A stretch of 64,000 bases of DNA from Vanilla planifolia (lineage: Eukaryota > Streptophyta > Magnoliopsida > Asparagales > Orchidaceae): positions 9,729,958 through 9,793,957 of the forward strand of contig CM043875.1 of NCBI GenBank assembly GCA_023846275.1. The letters are read 5' to 3'. The translations under genes were made by a program, and so were the position numbers. This document shows, one piece after another, positions 23,901 through 36,069 of the stretch (its first letter is position 1; every line of letters starts with the position of its first letter). The notes under the pieces are model-generated. The model saw only the letters and a list, made by a program, of their open reading frames with translations, was not told the origin of the DNA and searched no databases.

Positions 23901-24093
23901 GCTTTAACAATTTATACCAAAGAAAAATACCATGCTTATTTAGTTTAAGTAAGAACTAAATGTAGATTAATTTTTTTAACCTACAAATCATACGTACAAC
24001 TTAGTGCTCCCACCTTAGTGGGACTACACTTAATCTATCTAAGATTATGGTAACTCTTACTTAGATTATCCTAACCAAGGATACTCAAGCCAA

Positions 24094-24106
24094 GGCTTTG
24101 ATACCA
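24094..24106 (-). other. gypsy primer-binding site
   Basis: The plus strand reads ggctttgatacca, complement TGGTATCAAAGCC, one change from the initiator-Met tRNA site TGGTATCAGAGC. It is followed after four bases by tatcacaccc, the degraded TGTCACACCC terminus of the LTR. Confidence 0.8.
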
Positions 24107-24110
24107 ACTC

Positions 24111-26296
24111 TATCACACCCAATATTTCTAAAAACGTTTTTCATGGTACAACTATACCTATGCATTAATTGATGTATTTGTTTATCCACTTTTTACTCTC
24201 AGGCATGGCATGCAAACTAGGACTCATGATCCCTAAATATCACATCAAGCTAGCAAAGTACTACATAAAATGAACTATATCCCTATTCCAATTGACACTC
24301 CAAGCTAGGCAACAAACCAAGTACACTGGTTTGTACTTATTACAAAAGTCACTTGTAACTTACAAAAGGTCACATCTACATTATCTGTAATGTGCATATG
24401 CAACCATAAGATCCAAGCCATGACTATCACAAGAACATAAAATTGTAGAAACTAAATCCAAATAAAGTGTCCAATACAGTCCATAGTTCAATATGAAATA
24501 TCTCAAGAAACCCAATGTCCAACATAAAAATGTTAATGTCAAGAATAACTAAGATTAAAATAAGTACGTCACTAGATGATGATCAAAGAGTAATCCACTA
24601 AGATAATAACTTTGATACATCCACTCTAATTTCATATCTACAAATATCTCCATGCACCTATAAGTGATATAAGGAGGCAAGAGCCAGGCTCAATAAGAAG
24701 TCCTCACATCTCAGTAATAAAAACATAATGTAATAGTATAATAACAAAGTATAATCATTAGTGTATTTGATGAGTAAAATAAACATCATAGCTTATCAAA
24801 CTAAGCCAATGCATAAAATCGTATCAGAAGTCCATCATGGCTTAGGAAATTCCAACATAGTCATAATCAATCTCATAAGATGCACTATGACCCACCAATA
24901 ATTTGGTATTATTTTAAAGTCCTTGAGGTACTCAGTGTAAGTTTAGTACTCTTATCTCATCACAATTTCCAAAAATCTATATCATAAACTTTTCCAATTA
25001 GATTAACCATTCTATGGGCATATAAGAGTTCTCATCAAACAAATGATACTCTAATAAGCACTTTACCACATCCATGATCTCCATCAATGCTCTATAATAG
25101 CATTTGCTCAACTAAGAATCCTCCATGAATGATATAATAGTCCTAACTTGAGTGTTGCTAATCATATGGACCACCTTAAAGGCCTTAAAGACTCTTAATA
25201 GTGCATGGTGCTCAACCACCATAAGTCCAAGCAACCTCATAGACTTTTGTGATGTCTTTGTGATGAGACAGACAACCTCCATACTTGGTGGGTGTTTTAT
25301 GAGCTAGTACATTTGACCCACCTCACTCCAGTTAAAGAGCCTATCAACCATTATTCATTACATCCTTATCTACTTCATCATCAAATAGACTTATTTATTC
25401 AACATTAGTAAAGTTTTACTTACATTTATGTAGAGTTACTTAATCTTAACTTATCATATAGGATTTTTTGGATCTTTGATACATTAACCAATTATTTGGG
25501 TCTCTTAAAAGCCCTTTTATATTATATAAGCAAACCAAGGGTTTTTACAAAAGCCTTAATCTTCTCACTCAAGTATCTTCCTCTATAACATTTTCTTTAT
25601 TTGTGTCTAATCCTTGCCTTTTTGTAAATCTAAAAGACTTACTAGAATCCTTAACTTATTTAAGCTACTACTTGAGTAGTAATTGAAGTTATAAATCTAT
25701 GATCAAACCCTTTAATTGATAGCCTTTGATCAGTAACTTTGGTTCGCATCAGTTCACTAGCAAAATTCTCTTACCTTAAAGGCTAATCTAAGACACTCCA
25801 CACTTTGTAAAGGTCTCTATTAAGTAACATATAGCTCTCAAAATAAAATATGGGGAGTAAATCCATGGCCTAAGAGCCTAATTTTAAGGCCACTCATGAT
25901 CTCACTCTTCAAACCAAACTTTATCATTGTTAGCTAAAATTCAAGTGGTCATTGGTCCCTTAGCTAAGTTTTGCACCACTCTTAAGGATAACATTGGACT
26001 CTTTATCTCACTCAACTCTCATCTATTGTCTAATTGAGAGCCTTATCAAATCATGCCCTCATTCTAAGTGAGACCAAAGTCTCACCAAGTCTATAATATT
26101 CTTAAATCAACCTCGATTCTTACCATAAGGTTTTTTAAAAACTAATTTCAAAAATAAATGAATTTAATTTTTTTCAATATAAATACTATTAACCCTTCAA
26201 TAAAGGTGAACTATGAGAGGATGTTCACTCACATTATCAATAATGGAAAAAGACATAGGGATCTTAACATAAAAATCTCTTCCAATTATAAAACCT
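24111..26296 (-). repeat. gypsy 5' LTR, cut short by a copia LTR
   Basis: It starts with tatcacaccc next to the PBS. The conserved block aggaggcaagagccaggctc then aataagaagtcctcac (24,672-24,708) recurs in the same orientation at 32,215, 46,995, 54,440, 59,215 and 63,045, marking the LTR family. Homology to the 3' LTR is seen at 25,865-25,975. The promoter-side portion present in other copies (minisatellite and pyrimidine-rich block) is absent: the sequence passes into a copia LTR/PBS at about 26,297. Confidence 0.75.
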
Positions 26297-26309
26297 AACT
26301 TTTATACCA
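26297..26309 (-). other. copia primer-binding site remnant
   Basis: aacttttatacca is a worn form of GGCTTTGATACCA, followed by cttgctagttttaatgagga. The downstream words agcaagaagagggtaaa match the common plant copia LTR end AGCAAGAAGAGGGTGAATTG. No copia body lies on the low-coordinate side, so PBS and LTR are stranded next to the gypsy LTR. Confidence 0.55.
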
Positions 26310-26311
26310 CT

Positions 26312-27010
26312 TGCTAGTTTTAATGAGGATTGAATATAGCAAGAAGAGGGTAAAATATTGTCTTAATAAAATTCAAAGCAAATAATATATAATAAAACTT
26401 TGAAATTACTTTTTATCCAATTAAGAAAGCTGGTTTCTACAACGCTTAACTAAAAAGAATAAGAATAACACAACAAATAAGTAAAGAACATAAAAGGGAT
26501 TTTTTGGTGTTTGGCCTCACTCAAGCCAACAAATATCACTAATCAACCTATTTGAGCTTCCATTGTCTTTCACCATGGCTAGTAATGGTAAAAAAAATAT
26601 AAACAACAATGATCAGAAGAGACACCAATAATGGTACAACAATTTCAACTAATACAAAATAGATAAATCTTTTATATTGTAGCACATACACTAAACCCTT
26701 CAAAATAAAAGTGGAATGAATCCAAAAGGTTGAATGATATTACTAATATTAATCAAGAAACAAATGTTGCACTGATAAATAACTTAAACTACTTAAGAAG
26801 GAAATTCATTATGTCATATGAATAAGAAATTTGTATCGTATAAGTTTAGCCATCATTTGATAAATCTTAATATTGCCAGTCTACAACCCAAATTACTCGT
26901 TTACATAAGTTCTGAGTTCAACAAAATCTTCCTTATCAATTAAGATTAAGCCATTATCATTATTCAAAGTCTAGTTTGAGATAATCTTTAATGATGATGT
27001 TCTCTCCAAG
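26312..27010 (-). repeat. copia LTR fragment
   Basis: It follows the PBS at 26,297. It has the U5-like block gggattttttggtgtttggc then ctcactcaagcc near 26,495-26,525, equivalent to the blocks at 41,335 and 46,060. Beyond about 26,700 no similarity to the other copia LTRs is evident, and a LINE begins near 27,000. Confidence 0.55.
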
Positions 27011-27129
27011 AGGGTAGCTCCTTTTGAGCTAACTCTATTGGGAAGTCATTACATAAAAACTTAACATGGAAGTCATTATAGCTAAAATCCAAAACATTGG
27101 CCTCAAGATCCATCACTGAAAGACTATTG

Positions 27130-27610
27130 GATAATAGGCAAGTGCTTTTGAGATTTTCATTAGAATCTGAATACCATAGATGTTAGATGTGGAGAATTTA
27201 GAAAATTGTAGACTTTTAAATGAGTGTCCTAAAATGGCATCCAGACTTTCGATTCAATATTGAAACTTTGTAGGCACTAGTGTGATCTTACTAAAGCACC
27301 TTCCAATTCACTTATTTAATAAGTAAGTCCGTTCATAAGTTGTGTTTGCAGTTAGAAACCCGTTAAAGGTAGATGCCTCCACAATTAATTTGATAGGGAA
27401 ATGTTTTATTTGGGTCTTCATAGAAGTTGATCTTGTTAGAGAGCCTCCTTTTTGGATTGGAATCTCAAAAAATACTTTGGGAAAAATTGATTTTGGTAGA
27501 GAATTGAGTGCAAGTTTATCCCTAGTTCTTGTCTTAGTTATTGTAAACAAAGACACTCCATACTCCAATGTAAGCAAGCTAAAAGTTGTTGACTATAAGA
27601 TATGCTGACT
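27130..27610 (+). pseudogene. LINE ORF1 remnant (DUF4283 region)
   Basis: Plus-strand reading gives VLKWHPDF (family MRVFKWTPDF) near 27,225, a frameshifted stretch equivalent to LAPVWLHLPNLPIHFF, then in an open frame from 27,342 AVRNPLKVDASTINLIGKCF and IWVFIEVDLVREPPFWIGI (family VGTPLK.DA.T.......ARVCVEIDL...LP..I.I). This is the DUF4283 nucleic-acid-binding part of plant LINE ORF1. The following zinc knuckle is not readable. The minus frame 27,577-27,308 is its shadow. Confidence 0.85.
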
Positions 27611-28389
27611 AAAAAGGTTGAGACAAATCCAATATGTCTAGCAATAAGTAATGTAAAACCACTAGTTATGGCCAATGTTTGTATTAGCACCTAAAGGTTA
27701 GATAATGATAGAAAATTTGTGAGGTAAAGGAAGTACAAAAGAATTGAAAAGGGCATGTCATGAAGCATAATTGATGAGGAGCACCCCTTCATAAATGAAC
27801 TAAGTAAAGAAGTGAGTAACACCTCAAATTGCATAATTGAATAGTAACCCAAAGCTAAAGAACCTAATCATATAATGAATTTTCTCTCTAACCATTACAA
27901 AATAAAATTTAGAGAGCAACTACAGAGTAAGAATAAATAATAACATCCTAACAAAGAAGTAAGAAAGGATATCCAATTCAAGTAGCATGGACACTAACTG
28001 CTCAAAAGCTTCAATGAGGATCTTTAGAAAAGTGCAAAGACTCTTAAACATTCTTAGATGGATCTAGATGGCTTTATAGTGGTTACCAACCACAAGTAAA
28101 AAAATACAATAAAAGAAATGCAAGGAAAGTGGCTAGCCTTATAATATCTTGATTTGGAACATTTAGAAGTTCTATAGTGATTTCACATCTTGTGAACATT
28201 TTCAAACTTTACGAAATAAGTTTAATTTTAATGCCAAAATCTTTTATGAGAAATAGATACATGGACATCCTCAAAAGGAGATTATATTTTGATTAAAGTG
28301 AAAGCAAGATCTCCAACATGGTGTAGTGTTCAAGCTATAGGACTTCCATTGCAAAATAATTAAAAGGAACAATGTCTATGCGTGATGAC

Positions 28390-28660
28390 TGATAATGACA
28401 AGGAGAAAGTGTGCTTCTCTTTTTTTATGCCAAGAACACTTTGATTTATAGAAGAGAAATATAAGGGATTTAAAAGGGATGCTGGAAGTTAGTTTTCTTC
28501 TCTAGATGGTTAGGAGGACTTTAATGACATTATTAAGGTTTAGGAATATAAAGGTCATTCTTCTCCCATGTTGGGACCTATTATTGAATTCACTAATTTT
28601 GTTGATGATTACACACTAACATAACTCAACTTCACTTGTAATTAGTTAATTTGCTCTTAA
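28390..28660 (+). pseudogene. LINE endonuclease remnant (EEP family)
   Basis: A frame at 28,500-28,620 reads EDFNDIIKV, stop, EYKGHSSPMLGPIIEFTNFV and DDYTLT, matching the apurinic-type LINE endonuclease block GDFN.IL...E..G........EF..FI....L.D. The EDFN core keeps the catalytic Asp-Phe-Asn. The domain nicks target DNA to prime reverse transcription; the surroundings here are broken. Confidence 0.75.
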
Positions 28661-29394
28661 AAAAGAAAAGGGAAGTAGGCATAGAAGTGTCTGGATAGAA
28701 CCCTAATGAATCAAGTTGGCTCAAAACATTTCTTTTTATATTGTTTGAACACTTCAATAAGGCATCATCAAATAATTCTCCTTTCTTGATCCTTTTTTTC
28801 ATTAGAAATTAAATCAACACCAAGAAAAGTTAGCTTCTAAAATGCAAGGGTTGAAAGTAATGAATTCTTTGTAGTGGTTGCTTAAAATTGGAACCTTCCA
28901 AAACCTAGGTTGGCAATCTAAGTCTTGGCTTTCAAATTGAAGAGACTTAAAGGCTACCTTTAAGAATGGAATAAAACTCACTTCAACAATATATTTTAGA
29001 AGATATAGGAGGTATAAAAGTAGGGTAAGGAGTCGCAAAGCTAATTCCAAGAGTTGTAGGACAATATTAAATGTTGGAATTGAATAAGCTTAGGATCAAT
29101 TAATTGATCATGGTCACTTAAATTGAAGAGATGTATATACACCATAAAGTAGGCCCCAAGAGGTTCATGAATGGAGCTAAAAAATATATAACTCCTTCAA
29201 AAAGTCATAAAAAATCTAAAGTAAGCTTAATATACAAAAATATAAAGATTTAAGTAGGAATTGGGTCTTAAAGGAGGTTTTAATTGCCAAAGAAGTAGTG
29301 GACTACTTCACTCCCATTGTTATCTATCCCAAAAAGGCAAAATGATGATGTTATATGCTCTATTCCTCCCTTGGGTGCTGAAAAATAATCAGAT

Positions 29395-30241
29395 GGTAAT
29401 TTAGCCAACAACCAAGGAGAAATTACAACAAATTGTTTTTCAAATGAATTTTTCAAAAGCCTTAGGACTTGTTGAGGGGTTTAATTAATTCTTTCACAAG
29501 TATTGTTGGTCCATAATTTAAGACAAACTTTATGAAGTTAATAAAGCTTTTCTTATTTGGAAGCCATTACTTTCAAAATTTGCTAGTGCTAACATAATTT
29601 TGATTCCTAAGTACTATGCAAATTTAACTTCAATAGTATATTATTTATTTAGTAATGAGTATATATAATAAGAGATGGCTTTTGGTTATTATTAATAGGA
29701 AATTCTATGGTTTCTTCCAACTTTTGATTGTGTTAATGCAAGGCAACCCTTCATCTAAATTGCAATTCTTTATCGTTACCAAGGTACTAAGTAGTTCTTT
29801 AAAAGTCCTACATATGCAAAGGAAAGTGACGCACTATGCCATAATAAGCGGTTGTCAACCCATCGATCATTTTGGTTTTGCAAACAACATTATCCTCTTC
29901 CATAGAGTTGATAGACACTTTACTAAAATTATTAAAAAAATTCACTAAGCTTCAAGGTGTGTCGAGTTTACCAATTAACATACCAATGCCCTTTTTTTGG
30001 AAGTAAAACCACAAAGCACAAGAGAAGGAATAGCATAAATGTAGTTTTGGGATTTAAAAGACATTTTATCCCAATAGTATACCTAGGAAGGACGTTTTTC
30101 AAAGGTAACAACAAGGCTATTCATTTCCCACAATTGATTGACCAATTCAAAACGAGATGGCTAGCTAGAAGAAGAAACCCTACTTTATGTTCTCTGATTA
30201 ATCCCACTCTACTCTCTAATGATTTCCTATCCTCCCATTAA
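29395..30241 (+). pseudogene. LINE reverse transcriptase remnant
   Basis: The frame at 29,398-29,610 reads PTTKEKLQQIVFQMNFSKAL, stops, then FASANIILIPK (family PT.EE...VVFSMN.DSAPGPDGF...F.......IVLIPK). At 29,655 it resumes with WLLVIINRKFYGFF, GNPSSKLQFFIVTKVLSSSL and HFGFANNIILF (family W..ININGSSHGFF, GDPLSP.LFI.A.EVLSRSL, HLFADDIIIF): the catalytic ADD has become ANN. After another frameshift, LGFKRHFIPIVYLG and FPQLIDQFKTRWLARRR follow (family TGFK.G.LPF.YLG...F..LIDKV..R...W). About 200 residues between the IPK block and the GFF block are missing at 29,610-29,660. Confidence 0.9.
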
Positions 30242-30990
30242 GTTAATAAACATAGTTAAAAGTATGATGAATGATTTTATTTTAGGGGATTGTTGTCAAG
30301 TGATCAAGCACCATTATGTTAATTAGAAAAAGATTTACTTCTCCTAGGAAAGAAAATAGATTAAGTGTTAAGTAATTGAAAGATCTTAAAGAAGAATATA
30401 TTGTTATGATTTGTTGGAATGTCAAAACCTCAAGAACATTTTAGGAAAGATACATGAGAGACACATAACCTCACTAATAGATGTGATAGAGCAAGCTCCT
30501 CTATATGGAATACTATAGAAAAAATCTTTCCCATTATTTTGCAATGTATGGAAAAAATAGAAATTGATGGTTGTTGCCACTATTCACTCACCAATTGTAA
30601 AGATGTTATTATCAATTTTGCCAAGCACTAGCTTAATCGTTAAAGAATTATTTAGAAGCCATGAATAGTAATCTAAAGAAGATGTCTAAATGCCAAATTG
30701 TCCTTACTAATGTGAAGACTCCTAAATAACTTACTATGTTTTATTGATAACTTGATGAAGATGAAGTTTCAATTTGTGAAAAAATGCCCTTTCTAAATAT
30801 GTTGTAACTTTCATATTCATGCTTTTATAGAATGTCTTAGGTCTACACATTTAGTGAATCACTTTACTATGAAGGTAGGCATTAAGTAGTCTAAAAAGGC
30901 ATCATTCATCAAAAGCTTTGTTAGTGATAGAGTTGTAGTATCACAAACTTCACAACCATTAAGTTATCAATCTTCGATCTTTCATATGCT
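30239..30990 (+). pseudogene. LINE RT C-terminal region remnant
   Basis: From 30,242 the plus strand reads NIVKSMMNDFI, then KHHYVN and KIYFS (family KHHWV.WEKIC.P), and it is collinear with the better preserved fragment at 43,125-43,900: both start gttaataaacatagttraaa, and both later carry tttttcatatgytrgaa-like phrases. In-frame stops are frequent. Confidence 0.75.
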
Positions 30991-31370
30991 AGAATATCTA
31001 GAATTTTTGTATTTTCATACTATATAATGAAATTATAAAGTTCAACAAATGAGTTATGCATTTTTAAATGTAATCTAACTTGCAAAAAAGTTAACTAGAT
31101 CTTCAACCTGTAAAATATGATCTTATTCCTTTATTTTCTTAAATGAAATTCATTTCAGATTCTATATTGGCTTAGTTTGTGAGTTGATGACCCTTTAAAT
31201 GATGTTACAATTTAGTTTTATGTGATAATGAACTATACATGTTGAATGCCAATTAATTATACTTTACATGATTATTGCTTATTTATATAACACATCTTGA
31301 TGATTCTCTATTAAGCTTCCAATCTCACCTTCTTACTATTACTTATAGGTCTAAGTAGTACATACTACAT

Positions 31371-31384
31371 TGGAATCAGAGTTG
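31371..31384 (+). other. Possible plus-strand primer-binding site
   Basis: tggaatcagagttg is two changes from TGGTATCAGAGC. It may mark the end of a plus-oriented LTR fragment at about 31,000-31,370, but no second landmark supports that. A threefold ggactttat repeat lies downstream at 31,504-31,531. Confidence 0.35.
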
Positions 31385-31754
31385 GAGTGACAGAGTGGGT
31401 GCATAATAGAAGTCTTTTGTCCAACATTTCGTTTCTTATATTTTTAAGTTAGTAATGGACATGTTTTATTTATGGCTAGGTCATTTGTATTAATTGGTTA
31501 TCATGGACTTTATGGGACTTTATTGGACTTTATTGTCTATTAACTATAATTTTTTATTTTATTTATTTTGGTATAGTTGATTTTATTCATGAAATTATAT
31601 GTTGTTACTAGTTTGCTATTAAATATAGTGTACCCATAGATATATGAAGGTGGGCCACACTAGCCTAAGGTGAACCAGAATCTAAATCAACTAAGTGATT
31701 ATTTAGTAAAAAGATAGGGTTCATTTAAGGCAAAAAACCAAAAGCATAATCATT
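31385..31754. other. Unassigned DNA, possible gypsy leader
   Basis: There is no coding block. If the PBS-like site at 31,371 is real, this is the start of a plus-strand element truncated by the LTR at 31,784. Apart from the ggactttat triple, nothing is recognised. Confidence 0.35.
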
Positions 31755-31783
31755 ACACCAAGTTTTTTTTAAAAAAACTCGAG

Positions 31784-34700
31784 TGTAACCAAAATCCAAA
31801 TGAACATAATAATATAACACACTTGCAAATAACAATTACAACAAGATGTAAAATGTTAACATAATAGTAATCCAAAGAAATTCTTATCCACAAATCCAAA
31901 TCATAAAACAAAATATGTTATTCTCCTTAATTCATTGATCCAATTCCAATAGAAAATGACACTATAAATAATCATCAAAGTCCGAAAGAAAGATGATAAA
32001 TAAGTAGCTACAAAGTCTAAATATAATAAGTTGATATAATCCTTTGTCCAAATAAAATATAACTAATAATATATCAAATGATAACCATACTAGTATTAAT
32101 GATGAAATATAAGAAGATGTATCATCTAATTGATTTGCAATCTTTGATAATATCTTGCTTGACTCCTTAACTCTAGTCAACTCCTAGCTTCATTATCCTA
32201 CAAAAATATAAGGGGTTAAAATGGGTGGCTCAGTAAGGAGTCCTTGAGTCATATTATAATATTGACATGCAATAGCCAATAAATGTGTATATAACATGTG
32301 GGTAAATCATGTAAATAAATGACATGAAATGCTAGCTCCCACAACACATCAATATCTATTGACTAAGCCAATTCTTAATGTTATGATGTGATGAACCAGA
32401 TGCTTAGTTTTCCTTCCTATCTAATATACTATCTTAACCAAAATAATCATGTAAGTCCTAATACTTTTATCACATCATGTAATCCAACATTCCTTAAGGT
32501 GATGTTGATTACATGGCCAACCTTACCTGGTTTTAAGAGTTTTCAACAGCTACATATACTTCCCATCATTATTATAGCACATCATTTATTTTCCTATGGG
32601 CTAAATGTACAACCTTTCTCTCCTAGGACTACTTGTGTATTGGCTTTCAACTAACCATGAAGATTTATACCACATTATATGAGACTTCTATTGTAGTCTC
32701 AATCAACCACATGTAACTACTCTCTTTGAAAAAGAAGAGTACAGTTACAAACCTATACATCTCCTAAGTGAGTGCACATAATCAAGAGTTCATTAAATCT
32801 AATCTTTTCTGAATCAAACATCCATGACATTTTCTTTCTTAATCTTAATCTACCATTATATAATGTTATGTAAATTTTCTTACCTTTAATTTAGTGTGTA
32901 ATAAATTTTTAACCTAGCTAATAACCTATTATATCAAGGATTTCCTCTTACCCTAAATCTACTATCTAGGATTCTCCATGCCCTAACTCAGACAATCAAG
33001 GGTTTCAACCCTAAGTCATATTTTTATTATTTAGGGGACCATTTGGATATCTTAAGTTAAGTTCTCCCTCCTAATTTAGTTATTTCAAATATCTTAACTC
33101 ATTTTCCTATGTGTAGTCTTATCTTAATTTCATCTAAGATCTTGTCTATCTAGTTCACATTGTCATGAATTATTGCCTTAGGTTCAATGTATTGTTTATT
33201 GTCATTATAACTAAATCTAGGTTCACATAAGTTTCATTAATAATCTTTATGCCTCTAAGGTATTTCTAAGTCATTATACCCATTCTAAGTGTTCTCCTAA
33301 GCCAACATACATCCTTTAGATCACCAAATTAACTATCATCCCAAATTGTAATAGTTTTATTAAGGTCACTTAAGGTCTTATACATAGAAATAGGCTGACT
33401 CAACTGTAAAACAAATATTCTTACTTTATTAGTTCCTTAGCTAAAGCTAAAACATATGTAAATCTTATTCTAAGCTCTCCAAGTTTTTAGAAGGTCCTTC
33501 TTAGTAGTTTTTCCATCCCCAACCTTACAATGTGCATAAGGCTTACTAAGTGATATTATCAAAGTTGAACCTTAAAACTTTCGTTTGTGATTTCTTTCTC
33601 ATGAATTATTCTTAAGCCTTCAAGTTTAATTCTATGGCTAGGCTTTTGTTACATTATCTTTCTAAAGAACCCAAGTATGCATTTCAACCTTATTAAGATT
33701 TAATCATAAGACCTTAAAAGTTTATCTTAAGATTAACACTACTAACCACATCAAATCCATTTGTTGGCTACTTATTTTCCAAGCTTACCAACAAGAGACC
33801 AAGAGCCATACAAACCTTAGAACCCATCTATAATATCTTATGGGTTGAACTCGTGCCTCCCATGATGTAACCAAGTCATGGCTTAATTCTTCCAAAGTAT
33901 ACCTGAGGTAGAAGGATACATTGTCATAAGAGTTTCTAGGGTTTTAGCTAAAGTTTCATGTTTTATTTTTTGGTTGATTTCCTAAGCTAAGTTGCAAAAC
34001 ATATCATATGAAGTTTTATACATTTTCATTCATGGTTTGGAATAGAAACACACATTTCTATTGTCATGCCATCAAATTGAAGCTGTAGGAATTATCATGC
34101 TTAACTTTAGTATCCCAACTCATAAACATATTTGAAACAAAAAAAATTAAATTAATATGCCAACTAGAAGTAAACATGAAGTAAACATAACACTCAATCT
34201 ACATTATTGTACATCAATTATACTTAAAAGGAAGAAAGAGATCATTAAGGATCTTAATTTCAACCAAAATATAATATGAGATCAAAAACAAAATGTCTCA
34301 TTTATGAGAGCTACACTTATTAAAATTTTCTCTTCCATGATTTAAATATCTTCTCACATTTATCGTTCTAAACTATGCTTATTGCATACATATTTAAGCA
34401 ACCAATAAGGCACTAAAATTAAGATGCTTTTAACTTATTCCATATGATCACATCTTGGATAAGAGATTTTTTGGATTGTTAATAAATGCCAAGTTCGTCT
34501 TACACATAAATCAATAGAAAAAGCTAACCATGCAAGCATATGATCTTGAAATTTAACCTACATCCATTGGAAAAACAAAAACACACATTTTTAAAAAAGA
34601 ATGGATTCTTTAGCAAAAAATCACAAGAAAGGAATGATCTACTATCCTTTATATGCTAATAAACATTTTACTTAGTCTTGGGCAGAACAAGATACCACAT

Positions 34701-35658
34701 TTTAAGCAAAATTCATGGAAGAAAAGTAACTAGCTTTTATCATCTTTATTTTTTAAAGGTTTCACATGAAGTTTAATAAGATGATTCCTTTTTTATGTTT
34801 CCTTAGATGTTAGCTAAATTTAATCAATGTATTTATGTGTCATCCTACTTAGAAACTCGTGTAGAGGGCTTTTCCAAAATTAGAGTTTCCACTGCTTCAA
34901 AACTTTAATTCGTCTTCTACTTCTTCTTCTTCATGGCTTGGCTTGCTTTCCCCCTTGGTGCTTTATTAGTTGGCCTTCTAAATTCTCCTTTGTAAATTGG
35001 TTGTTTTTCCAAAACCCTTAAAAACACATCGTAAGGATTTAATTAGACTCAATTGTGAATCTTTAATCCAAGGGCTTGGCTTAAGAAAAGTTTGTTAGGA
35101 TTATATCAAGCATATGGTTCACTTAATTTAGGTTAAACTACTTCTAATTACTCCCTTGGCTGGCTAAATCTAATTCCTAAGCATTTAAGGGGGATGTGGA
35201 TAGGAGTTATATTGGAATTTTTTTCTCTCTCTCTCACTCTCTCTATCTTTCTTTATTTTTAAATATATTCATGCATGCATCTCATCAATTCCCTTTATTT
35301 TAAACCCTTTTGTCTTTATCCGTCCACTAATTCCTAAATTTTAAGAATTCTAATCATATATTATTTATGCCTTTACTATTGGATAAGGATAATGATGAAG
35401 ATAAGATCAATGATAATGAAAAGATTATAATCTTATTCTGAAGGCAATGAACCCAATCTTATTGAGGCTTTTGTGGTACAACTTAAGGCTTTCTATTCAA
35501 CAAGGCTTCCAAATTCTAAGTTTTACAATTTCAATTTCAAAATAAAATTTGCCTATATCCAAAATACAAACACACTCAATTCAAATTTTAAATAAAAAAA
35601 GAACATAACTTGATCAATTAAAATACATTGATCTGACCAAAAATGTTGGGTGTAATAA
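31784..35658 (-). repeat. Long gypsy-type LTR, probably solo
   Basis: The low end tgtaaccaaaatcc resembles the plant gypsy terminus TGTAACACCCCAAAATCC, and the high end ttgggtgtaata (35,646-35,657) resembles its inverted counterpart GGGGTGTTACA, giving about 3.9 kb. It contains the family block ggggttaaaatgggtggctc then agtaaggagtccttgag (32,211-32,246) and a pyrimidine-rich block with cttcttcttcttcatgg at 34,920. It is collinear for at least 1.2 kb with 62,623-64,000. No PBS or gypsy protein borders it, so a solo LTR is the simplest reading. The frames 31,962-32,180 and 32,388-32,654 are chance. Confidence 0.7.
35223..35254. repeat. CT-rich microsatellite
   Basis: An imperfect (CT)n run of about 32 bases lies inside the LTR. 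Confidence 0.85.
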
Positions 35659-36069
35659 TGATTATTGGATTGAAGGATCATGACTTCTTGTTTGAACATT
35701 GGGCCAAGAGAATGGAAAGTAGCTAGCCAAGTATATTTCCTAGTTTATTGGTACTGCTACACTTAGGGATTTTTTTTCAAAAATCATTTGAGTCCTAAAA
35801 AGGCTAGATATGACATACAAGAAGATAATCATTGACATAAGAATAATGACAAATTCCTTTTCTTGTTTTTCTAATGTCCTACTTGTAGATGGTTAGAAGC
35901 ATAACTTTTTAAGCATAAGTCAATTATGTGACATTGGTTTAATGTTTTTATAGTGAGAAATATTCAATTAGTAAAAATAATGAACCTTTTATTATAGCTT
36001 CATGGAGAAGTAACACATATATTTTAGACTTAAAGAATGTAGATGTTGGTAAGATTAAATGACATACCT

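Larger units (their letters stand above)
19560..24110 (-). mobile_element. Ty3/gypsy internal region, near complete but dead
   Basis: On the minus strand, from the PBS at 24,094-24,106 downward, the order is gag, protease, reverse transcriptase, RNase H, integrase and a C-terminal tail. Protease-RT-RNase H-integrase is the gypsy order. The length (about 4.5 kb) is close to a full plant gypsy gag-pol. Every domain has stops and frameshifts, but landmark residues survive, including the RT YIDD box. LTR remnants lie on both sides (16.85-19.33 and 24.11-26.29 kb). The long LTRs, TGTCACACCC-like ends and tail resemble the Del/Tekay chromovirus group; that lineage assignment is inference. It is the best-preserved element in the window. 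Confidence 0.93.
27020..30990 (+). mobile_element. Decayed plant L1-type LINE
   Basis: Plus-strand remains in LINE order: ORF1 with the DUF4283 fold (27,130-27,610), endonuclease (about 28,400-28,640), reverse transcriptase (29,395-30,240) and C-terminal region (30,240-30,700). The overall 4 kb is short of the usual 5-6 kb, and at least one deletion is visible inside RT. There are no LTRs. The 3' end is indistinct; similarity to the LINE fragment at 43.1-43.95 kb runs to about 30,990. It is dead by stops, frameshifts and deletions. Confidence 0.88.
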
